Assembly (NCBI GenBank): GCA_003353825.1
Contig: PIVW01000039.1
Span: 1 to 21,067, forward strand
DNA length: 21,067 nt
From: Chloroflexota bacterium
Lineage (GTDB): Bacteria > Chloroflexota > Anaerolineae > J102
Direction: 5' to 3'
Shown here piece by piece: positions 15,534-21,067 of this stretch (position 1 is the stretch's first letter; every line of letters begins with the position of its first letter). The notes under the pieces are model-generated. The model was not told the origin of the DNA. It ran no database searches and saw only the letters and a list, made by a program, of their open reading frames with translations. Made by a program: the position numbers and the translations under genes.

Positions 15534-16292
15534 TTAGCCAGGCCTTGCAGCGACGATAATGCGAGGGCTTTCTGGTTGCCAAGGACTGAGATCGTGATCT
15601 CCAAACCATTGGATGCCGGCGAAGCCAGAAAACTTGAGCAACAGTTCCATCTCGCGGCGTAGCAGGATGCGGGTTTCTAACTTGACGCTGCTGCGGCGTA
15701 AGACGCCATCTGCCATAATCTCATCATAGAAGCGGTGTATGATGTAGCGCTGGTCTGGGAGGTCGACTTCAGTAGCCTGCAGTTTGTGGACGAGAAATCC
15801 AGTCTCAGGATCGAGCCACGAATCGGCCAGAGCCAGACTACCATCAGCCGAGGCCAGGTGTTCGAGTTGCGGATTGTGGACATCGATGACTAACAATCCA
15901 TCCGCCATAAGATGGCGTCTCCAGCATGTCATTGCCGCCAATTGCTCTTCGATTTCAATGAGGTGGAGGAAACTATTGTAGCCGCAATATGCCAACCCAA
16001 AGGATTGATCCAGGTCGAACTCGATGAAATCGTTGTGAATCAGGTTGACACGGTGGCTCAGCCCTGCCACTGCGATCCGCTGCCGGGCATAAGCCAACAT
16101 CTTATCCGAGATATCTATGCCGGTTATCTCGAAACCTGCCTTTGCGAGGGGAAGGGCCAAACGGCCACTACCGACGCCCAGTTCCAGCACCGGGCCACCG
16201 CCTTTCTGCGCAAAACCGAGGATTGTAGGTATATCTTCGCTTAAGCGACCATCATCTTGATCGTAGAATCTTGCGATAGGGTCGAAGGGCAT
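15534..16292 (-). CDS. Class I SAM-dependent methyltransferase
   Basis: A 252-residue cytoplasmic methyltransferase. SAM motif I is VLELGVGSGRLALPLA (35-50), with an acidic end of strand beta-2 (GIDISDKML) and a post-I NDFIEFDL segment. The second half is beta-rich (lipocalin-like insertion, RYIIHRFYDE) as in small-molecule or ubiquinone/menaquinone-type methyltransferases. The start MPFDPIARFYD at 16292 is typical for the family and has GGAG upstream. The longer frame to 16406 is translated heptamer repeat. The substrate is unknown. It is divergent from the metallopeptidase gene across the heptamer array. Confidence 0.85.
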   Translation of the reverse strand: MPFDPIARFYDQDDGRLSEDIPTILGFAQKGGGPVLELGVGSGRLALPLAKAGFEITGIDISDKMLAYARQRIAVAGLSHRVNLIHNDFIEFDLDQSFGLAYCGYNSFLHLIEIEEQLAAMTCWRRHLMADGLLVIDVHNPQLEHLASADGSLALADSWLDPETGFLVHKLQATEVDLPDQRYIIHRFYDEIMADGVLRRSSVKLETRILLRREMELLLKFSGFAGIQWFGDHDLSPWQPESPRIIVAARPG

Positions 16293-16302
16293 GGGATGCT
16301 CC

Positions 16303-16365
16303 GTGTTGCGTGTTGCGTGTTGCGTGTTGCGTGTTGCATGTTGCGTGTTGCATGTTGCGTGTTGC
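16303..16365. repeat. Heptamer tandem array (GTGTTGC)9
   Basis: Nine contiguous 7-bp units: seven GTGTTGC, with ATGTTGC at units 6 and 8. It lies between two divergent genes and translates as the meaningless CNTQHAT-type repeats at the front of the minus-strand ORF. It resembles the short tandemly repeated repetitive sequences known from cyanobacteria and Chloroflexota. Confidence 0.9.
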
Positions 16366-16406
16366 ATACAAAAATGATCGTAACACACTCGGTTGGCTGG
16401 AATCAA

Positions 16407-16435
16407 TTGCAGGCGAGTGGGGTTGGGTCTATAAT
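16407..16435 (+). promoter_or_regulatory. Promoter of the YgjP-like gene, apparently leaderless
   Basis: TTGCAG (16407-16412) is followed after 17 bp by a perfect TATAAT (16430-16435). Six bases then precede the ATG at 16442, with no Shine-Dalgarno. The layout is the same as at 254 and 13875. Confidence 0.65.
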
Positions 16436-16441
16436 GCCGCT

Positions 16442-16984
16442 ATGAATGTCAAGGTCAATCGCAGTGCCCGGCGTAAAAAAACGATCAGTGCCCGACTGGA
16501 TGGGGATACGATGATTGTGCAGGCGCCGGCGGCGATGCCGGAAAAGGAGCTGAACGAGGCCATCGAGACCTTGCGAGGACGCTTGTTCAAACGCCAGGCG
16601 AAACAGGCGCTATCGGATGATGATCTGGAACAGCGAGCCCGGTTAATGAACCGCCAGTATTTCAATGGCAGGCTCAACTGGCAGAGCATCCGCTGGGTAA
16701 GCAACCAGAACAAACGTTATGGGTCCTGCACACCGGCCAACAAGACTATCCGTATTTCTCATCGTGTGGGGACGCTTCCGCAATGGGTACAGGACTATGT
16801 GATCGTCCATGAACTGGCACATTTGCAGCAAGCAAATCACGGACCCCGCTTTTGGGAATTGGTCAATCGCTATCCTTTGACCGAACGAGCCCGAGGGTAT
16901 CTCATGGCGTTGGGTCTGGAAGAAATTGAAGACCCTCCCGCAATTGGGGAGGACCCTCCCTTTAGGAGGGCCCCCTCAATTTAG
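16442..16984 (+). CDS. YgjP/SprT-like (DUF45) zinc metallopeptidase
   Basis: A 180-residue protein of the YgjP/DUF45 family, usually cytoplasmic. It shows the zinc motif HELAH (123-127) and the downstream third ligand His133 in NHGPRFW. The family hallmark RYGSC (92-96) precedes these, and an N-terminal RKKTISARLDGD segment is also typical. ATG 16442 is chosen because it follows the promoter at the leaderless distance; the longer frame from 16310 is translated repeat. The last 15 or so residues (EDPPAIGEDPPFRRAPSI) are coded by a hairpin-repeat array, so the native C-terminus was probably about residue 163. The natural substrate is unknown. Confidence 0.85.
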   Translation: MNVKVNRSARRKKTISARLDGDTMIVQAPAAMPEKELNEAIETLRGRLFKRQAKQALSDDDLEQRARLMNRQYFNGRLNWQSIRWVSNQNKRYGSCTPANKTIRISHRVGTLPQWVQDYVIVHELAHLQQANHGPRFWELVNRYPLTERARGYLMALGLEEIEDPPAIGEDPPFRRAPSI

Positions 16985-17010
16985 GAGTACCCTTCGATTT
17001 AGAAGGGCCC
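16931..17010. repeat. Array of small hairpin units
   Basis: Successive units of about 18 bp each form a 6-bp stem: CCTCCC/GGGAGG (16934-16952), CCCTCC/GGAGGG (16954-16970), a degenerate CTC/GAG unit (16975-16987), and CCCTTC/GAAGGG (16990-17007). Loops are AT-rich (CTTTA, GATTTA). The first half is coding for the metallopeptidase tail. The second half lies in the gap before the next gene. Confidence 0.75.
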
Positions 17011-17033
17011 TCCCCCGATCTACAAGGAGATAA

Positions 17034-18176
17034 ATGATGACAGATTCCCCCATTTTGTCAGAATATGTGGCCGGACTCGGTATGCTGTTGGAGCCACCCG
17101 TCGCTAGCTATCGTACGGGTGAGGCGGTGCGGCCGCCCTCGCCCTATAATGATGAACAGATTGAACAGGCAGAGCTATTTCTCGAGCAGAGCCTGAAACT
17201 GGAAACCGACCTTGTGAACCAGTGGCAAGAGGCGCAAGATGCCCATGAACGCAGTATGGCGGAGTTGCGCCTACTGGCTGCTGCTGCTGCCGACCTAGCC
17301 ATTGCCGAACGTCTGGCCCGGGCGTCGGGCGATCCTGAGATCGCAGGCGCTATGTACGGCCTTGCCGGAACCGCTGGCAGCGAGTCTGTGATCTTTCGGG
17401 CCTTGAATGAACCGGATAAATTAATAGCAGCCGGTAGATTGCCCCCCTACCGATCTGTTGGACAGGAAGCGATGCAATTGCAGGCCGCGATCTTCGAATG
17501 CCTACGCTATGTACATGACGAGACGGTAGATGTCACCGGTGATGCCATTGCCGGGTTCCTGACTATGGATGCGGCGATTCTTAGAGAGGCCGCCGAGGCC
17601 CTGGGCGCCGATATCTCGGACTGGTTGGGCAAGACTGCGGCCGGCACATTGAAAACCGCGGTCGACTATGTGTTGGCCGCTTCGGACAAGCTACGGGCAT
17701 TGTTGGGGCCACGAGGCGAGGAAATGGTGCGAGAGGGCATTTACGATTTTATCGAGGATATCAAAGAGAATGAGTTGATGTCTCAGGCTATCGAGCGCTT
17801 TCTGGATACCAAAGGGATTTATCAGGAGGGACGAGACCATATCTTGACTTACCAAGGCGATCCCGTACTCTTGGCAGCGATCGCTGATGAGATAATGGCC
17901 CTGCAAGGCAGTTTTCGTGGACGGGCTAAGGTGGCCGATGCCATCGTCAAAGGCCTGGCTGCTGTGAAATTATTGAAACCTCTGGCCGTTCCACCCTGGG
18001 GACCTTTAGGTGTGACCGCTGCTTATCTGACTGTCACCGGTTACATGTTATTTACCGCCCATGATCATGTCGACTCGGACCGATATGCGTTTTTGGATCG
18101 TGTGCGTGGTGTGCGTGGTACCCTGACAGCCGAACTGGATAACCCGACGCTTGTGGACCCATCTGATCAGGGTTAA
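17034..18176 (+). CDS. Unrecognised mostly helical protein
   Basis: A 380-residue protein with no family I recognise. AAGGAGA (17024-17030) gives it the strongest ribosome site in the window. There is no signal peptide. The first 110 residues are Glu/Ala-rich and probably helical or coiled (EQAELFLEQSLKLETDLVNQ and onward). The middle is also helical, with several acidic surfaces. A hydrophobic stretch about 325-355 (KPLAVPPWGPLGVTAAYLTV) may be one or two membrane or buried helices, followed by a charged tail. It starts 50 bp after the metallopeptidase and may share its transcript. Codon use and GC resemble the neighbours, so recent transfer is not indicated. Confidence 0.75.
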   Translation: MMTDSPILSEYVAGLGMLLEPPVASYRTGEAVRPPSPYNDEQIEQAELFLEQSLKLETDLVNQWQEAQDAHERSMAELRLLAAAAADLAIAERLARASGDPEIAGAMYGLAGTAGSESVIFRALNEPDKLIAAGRLPPYRSVGQEAMQLQAAIFECLRYVHDETVDVTGDAIAGFLTMDAAILREAAEALGADISDWLGKTAAGTLKTAVDYVLAASDKLRALLGPRGEEMVREGIYDFIEDIKENELMSQAIERFLDTKGIYQEGRDHILTYQGDPVLLAAIADEIMALQGSFRGRAKVADAIVKGLAAVKLLKPLAVPPWGPLGVTAAYLTVTGYMLFTAHDHVDSDRYAFLDRVRGVRGTLTAELDNPTLVDPSDQG

Positions 18177-18659
18177 TACCTGTAGACCGGTAGACCGGGA
18201 CAAACGTCGCCTGCCGGAGTCTACCTGGATTTCCGGTGTACACGAGACCAAAGCCGCTGGGCTAAAGAGCAACGGTCCCTGAACGGGCCTGGCGGATGTA
18301 AGGTCGTCTACCAGATCGCATCAAGGCAGATTTGCCAACCGTGCGCGGCTGCGATAGCCTTCTCCCCACAATCAACGTCTAGGCGCCATTGCCTCCCTTT
18401 TGAATTAAGGCATGACTCCCCTGAAAAAAGGTCTAAACAAGCAGTGAAGGCCGAGACAACAGCAAAAACGATGAGGTTTGGACGCGCTTTTCCTCGTGAA
18501 ACCCTATGTTTTCCTCTGCGATCTCTGCGTTCTTTGCGGTTACTAGGCTTTTTTCAGTGGACTCAGGCATAGCTTCACAGATAATACTCATTTGCCATTT
18601 GCCATTTGCCATTTGCCTTTTGCCTTTTAACCCCCCAACCCTTTTCACTGGAGTAACAG
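18177..18659. other. 483-bp gene-free gap with several short repeats
   Basis: The gap holds a doubled GTAGACCG (about 18182-18197), an 8-bp palindrome GTGTACAC near 18236, a degenerate CTCTGCGAT/CTCTGCGTT/CTTTGCGGT tract (about 18514-18541), and the CATTTGC heptamer array. From about 18210 to 18500 I see no gene, RNA or terminator. An 80-aa minus-strand frame here is repeat translation (see rejected items). Confidence 0.7.
18589..18623. repeat. Heptamer tandem array (CATTTGC)4-CTTTTGC
   Basis: Four perfect CATTTGC units are followed by CTTTTGC and a truncated CTTTTAA. The array ends about 37 bp before the lgt start codon, so it lies in or just upstream of the lgt leader. Confidence 0.9.
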
Positions 18660-19547
18660 ATGGACCCTGTAGCATTTAGACTCGGCCCCATTCCCGTTCA
18701 TTGGTATGGGATCATCATCCTCACCGGCGCGGTGTTGGGCGCAACCTTATCGGGCCAAATCGCCAAACGCCGTGGCCGTGACCCCGAGCATATCTGGAAT
18801 ATGCTGGCGGTGATACTTTTGCTCGGTATCATCGGTGCGCGTGCTTATCATGTTTTCTCACAACCGGCTCCGGGCGCGGGCATCGGCTGGGATTATTACA
18901 AAGAGAATCCCATAGATGCGATTGCTTTTTGGAAGGGCATCGAAACCGGGCAGTTTGGGTTCAGTGGACTGGGAATCTATGGGGGGATAGTGGGGGGCAT
19001 CATTGGCGTGGCGCTTTATACATGGTATGCCAAACTCGACTTTCTAGAATGGGTCGACATCGCCGTGCCCGGTCTGCTGCTTGCCCAAGGCATTGGACGC
19101 TGGGGTAATTTCGTGAACCAGGAACTTTTTGGCCCACCCACGACCCTGCCCTGGGGTATCAACATCGACTGCACCCGCCGTTTTGGCGAGTTCATGTGTC
19201 CTCCCAATGGCGCCTTGGCTGCGGATACGCTCTTTCATCCCACCTTCCTCTATGAATCGTTGTGGAGTCTCGCCGGTGTGGCCTTGTTGGTGCTCCTTGT
19301 ATGGAAATGGGATGACTGGCTGCGGACAGGTGATCTGTTACTCGTGTACCTGATCTACTATCCGATGGGACGATTCTGGATCGAATTGTTCTTCCGCCCC
19401 GATGCCTGGACCCTGGGATCCCTGCCCACAGCCTCACTCATTTCGCTGTTATCTATGCTTTTAGGCGCCGTGGGACTGATCTACAACCACCGTTTTCGTC
19501 CCAAACCGGCGCCTGAACCCGTCCAGAATAAACGGGACAAAAAATGA
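18660..19547 (+). CDS. lgt: Prolipoprotein diacylglyceryl transferase
   Basis: A 295-residue inner-membrane enzyme that transfers diacylglycerol from phosphatidylglycerol to the lipobox cysteine of prolipoproteins. It has about seven hydrophobic helices. The Lgt signature GIGRWGNFVNQELFG (144-158) contains the essential Arg147. HPTFLYES (193-200) and the late YYPMGRFWIELFFR (233-246) are also typical. ATG 18660 has GGAG nine bases upstream. The enzyme should act on the lipobox proteins encoded at 3546 and 19789. The C-terminal tail is lysine-rich. No terminator follows; instead the MITE-like element lies 20 bp downstream. Confidence 0.95.
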   Translation: MDPVAFRLGPIPVHWYGIIILTGAVLGATLSGQIAKRRGRDPEHIWNMLAVILLLGIIGARAYHVFSQPAPGAGIGWDYYKENPIDAIAFWKGIETGQFGFSGLGIYGGIVGGIIGVALYTWYAKLDFLEWVDIAVPGLLLAQGIGRWGNFVNQELFGPPTTLPWGINIDCTRRFGEFMCPPNGALAADTLFHPTFLYESLWSLAGVALLVLLVWKWDDWLRTGDLLLVYLIYYPMGRFWIELFFRPDAWTLGSLPTASLISLLSMLLGAVGLIYNHRFRPKPAPEPVQNKRDKK

Positions 19548-19567
19548 TTCTTACAAATCCATTGTAA

Positions 19568-19709
19568 CGCTGCTGGTATCTTCTCAATATTCCGGGGCAC
19601 TCGCCGAATGAATTCGGGCTCTGAGGGCGGGGTTCTGCGAACCTACGCCGAACGTCCACCTTCGTGGACGGGATAGTTCCCCCAAGTTATCGAGAAGATA
19701 CCGCTGCTG
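19568..19709. mobile_element. 126-bp MITE-like element with 8-bp target duplication
   Basis: The element spans 19576-19701. Its ends are perfect 10-bp inverted repeats, GTATCTTCTC and GAGAAGATAC. The direct repeat CGCTGCTG abuts both ends exactly (19568-19575 and 19702-19709). There is no coding capacity. The interior can fold: GGGG (19594-19597) with CCCC (19679-19682), CCGAAT/ATTCGG (19604-19617), GGTTC/GAACC (19631-19643), and CGTCCAC/GTGGACG around CTTC (19653-19670). An 8-bp duplication is used by several IS families (for example IS256, IS66, ISL3), so the mobilising family is not determined. Confidence 0.8.
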
Positions 19710-19788
19710 TGCGATTAGGTATCAATGGCCCGGCATCCTCACCGTATCTGATCTTTGTATTTCTATATGACATGGAGGCTTTTTCCAC

Positions 19789-20220
19789 ATGAATCGACGT
19801 GTTTCCCTATTATTAATTCTGTTAAGCTTGTTCGTCCTGCTTTTAGGCGCCTGCGTAGGCACAACCTCCCCTGCTGCTCCACCAGTAGATACAATCGATC
19901 TTGAATCATTGCCGGTCAATATCCAAACCGATGACGTTGCCGCTCTGCTCGAAAACCCCGATGTCATCATTATTGATGTACGAGAACAGTACGAATATGA
20001 CGAAGGGCATATCTCGGGTGTCGAACTGATCCCGCTGGGAACGATTCCCGAGCGCATGGATGAGATCCCCACCGATAAGACGGTGATCGCCGTCTGTCGT
20101 TCAGGTAACCGCTCCAGCCAGGCCACCGAGTTCCTGCGCCAACAGGGCTTTGATAACGTGCACAACATGGAGGGTGGCATGAATGCCTGGACAGCAGACG
20201 GCTACCAGGTGGAACGCTGA
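19789..20220 (+). CDS. Single-domain rhodanese lipoprotein
   Basis: A 143-residue protein with a lipoprotein signal (hydrophobic 6-19, lipobox LLGAC with Cys22) and a short linker, then one rhodanese domain (about 42-142). The domain has IIDVREQYEYDEGHI and the active loop CRSGNRSS with Cys103, ending in the usual EGGMNAW. It should be tethered to the outer face of the cytoplasmic membrane, where it could move sulfane sulfur or act as a redox-sensitive binding domain. A GGAGG ribosome site (19774-19778) supports the ATG. It follows lgt across the inserted MITE-like element. Whether it works with the cytoplasmic sulfur module at 6494-8728 is only a guess. Confidence 0.9.
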   Translation: MNRRVSLLLILLSLFVLLLGACVGTTSPAAPPVDTIDLESLPVNIQTDDVAALLENPDVIIIDVREQYEYDEGHISGVELIPLGTIPERMDEIPTDKTVIAVCRSGNRSSQATEFLRQQGFDNVHNMEGGMNAWTADGYQVER

Positions 20221-20251
20221 TCCAACAATCGCGGTGCTTGTCGCTCAAAGT

Positions 20252-20875
20252 TCATCGCAGATCACATGCCCCGGATCGAAGGCATTGATCTACGGCGGAT
20301 AGCGCAAGCACTGCATAGGCTGTTGCTTCAGTATTCGAGTCATTAACAGGACCTGCCGATGTGTACAAGGTAACGAATCCTCCCCTATAATCCCCGTCAG
20401 CGAATTGTTTGCCCAATAGCGCCCGTAGAAGCACAGGATCAACGGGCTCATTCAAGACAACGCCAACGTATAAAGCCAGCGCAAGTTTGTAGGTGGCGTA
20501 AAGGCCATTAAAAGCTTTGTCGGCAAAGCCCTTGCCATCTTCAGCGAAATCTGCCAGGGCCGACCGGTAAAGGGACCGGCTCATCCGAGGGCAACCTTGC
20601 TGGTTGGCGTGCAGCGCACCATAGAGTCGAAGATCGGCGTAATCATGCCAGTCAAGCATTTCAGCCTGATCGCGCGCCTCCATACATATCTTTTCGGTGA
20701 TTTTCGATTGTTTGGGTGCGCGCGGCGGCCAGGGGATGGGCATTCCCGCCAACGCTTCAATGAGGCCGTGCGACATGTAGCCGTGGCTTTCTAGGTTCTG
20801 GCTGAGTGTTTCTGTCAGGCTATCATCACCGACCGCTCGCAATGCCTGTATTGCCAGCCAGTTATCGGTCGCCAA
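20252..20875 (-). CDS. Alpha/alpha-toroid-like hypothetical, apparently N-terminally truncated
   Basis: A 207-residue frame from a TTG at 20875. It has helical repeats and a motif GGFVTLYTSAGPVNDSNTEA that resembles the aromatic-rich ends of alpha/alpha-toroid (squalene-cyclase or lantibiotic-cyclase-like) proteins; the assignment is tentative. The frame is open upstream to a TAA at 20968. The upstream codons still look like real protein (YLRNEYNPAIGLIRES, then KYWLATDNWLA), yet contain no ATG, GTG or TTG before that stop. The true N-terminus, probably with a signal peptide, is therefore missing, by frameshift, deletion or sequencing error. It converges with the rhodanese lipoprotein gene, with a 31-bp gap. 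Confidence 0.5.
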   Translation of the reverse strand: MATDNWLAIQALRAVGDDSLTETLSQNLESHGYMSHGLIEALAGMPIPWPPRAPKQSKITEKICMEARDQAEMLDWHDYADLRLYGALHANQQGCPRMSRSLYRSALADFAEDGKGFADKAFNGLYATYKLALALYVGVVLNEPVDPVLLRALLGKQFADGDYRGGFVTLYTSAGPVNDSNTEATAYAVLALSAVDQCLRSGACDLR

Positions 20876-21067
20876 CCAGTATTTATTCGGCTCGGTACAC
20901 GGCGATTCTCGAATGAGTCCGATAGCAGGGTTGTACTCGTTGCGTAAATAGGTAGTGGTTATATATTAACTGATAGGACACCATTCTGTGTTGTAATAGT
21001 GGAGGTATAATAGGAGTACCGCCTCATGGAAGCTATCAGATTTAGAAAATGACAGTGTTTTTCGCAC

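Noticed and set aside
16303..16365. Possible CRISPR array
   Set aside because: Units are contiguous heptamers without spacers and there are no cas genes.
16310..16441. Longer N-terminus for the YgjP-like protein (Cys-rich)
   Set aside because: It is translated GTGTTGC repeat; the promoter lies inside it and the family N-terminus begins at 16442.
18433..18675. Minus-strand 80-aa frame with KRQMANGKWQM and TAKNAEIAEE segments
   Set aside because: It is the translation of the CATTTGC heptamer array and the CTCTGCG-type tract; no ribosome site, and it overlaps the lgt start.
19575..19702. Possible tRNA-like or structured ncRNA gene because of a terminal stem and three inner hairpins
   Set aside because: Exact 8-bp direct repeats at both ends explain it better as a transposed element; arm sizes do not fit a tRNA and there is no CCA or anticodon arm.
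20960..21027. Short minus-strand frame (MRRYSYYTST...) as the missing start of the toroid-like gene
   Set aside because: It has no hydrophobic signal segment, ends in TAA after 22 codons, and is too weak to support a frameshift join.

Overview
The window looks like a chromosomal segment of an uncultured-type Chloroflexota bacterium (Anaerolineae/Caldilineae-like). This is inferred from gene style, not from a marker gene. The signs are gingipain-like C25 peptidases beside a Thr/Pro-stalked membrane protein, a secreted protein ending in a YLPxxxK-type C-terminus, a DUF4139 exoprotein, and many short heptamer/octamer arrays between genes. No rRNA, tRNA, CRISPR array or intact transposase was seen.

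Region 1 (about 219-5666, + strand) is a tight three-gene exoprotein operon. It encodes a secreted C25 cysteine peptidase, a signal-peptide/FnIII-like/Thr-Pro-stalk/transmembrane protein, and a second C25 peptidase with a lipobox. A near-consensus promoter sits directly upstream with no room for a leader.

Region 2 (5680-8835, - strand) holds hypoxanthine phosphoribosyltransferase and a sulfur module. The module is a CstB-like persulfide dioxygenase/rhodanese fusion followed by a tandem rhodanese. A dyad overlaps the predicted -10 of the fusion gene. A large 47-nt hairpin separates the module from hpt.

Region 3 (9023-16292) is housekeeping and transport: an EamA exporter, an MFS transporter translationally overlapped with an RlmI-like rRNA methyltransferase, tilS, a DUF4139 secreted protein with a clear rho-independent terminator, and a small-molecule-type SAM methyltransferase.

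Region 4 (16303-19547, + strand) carries a YgjP/SprT-like metallopeptidase whose C-terminus runs into a hairpin-repeat array, an unrecognised helical 380-aa protein, a repeat-filled 480-bp gap, and lgt, whose product lipidates the two predicted lipoproteins seen here.

Region 5 (19568-21067) contains a 126-bp MITE-like element (perfect 10-bp terminal inverted repeats, exact 8-bp flanking direct repeats), a rhodanese lipoprotein, and, convergent to it, an alpha/alpha-toroid-like gene that appears to have lost its N-terminus.

The most notable signals are the C25-stalk-C25 operon, the MITE with its target duplication, three promoters whose -10 hexamer ends exactly 6 nt before a start codon lacking a Shine-Dalgarno (leaderless mRNAs), and hairpin units with compensatory stem changes that encode a protein tail.
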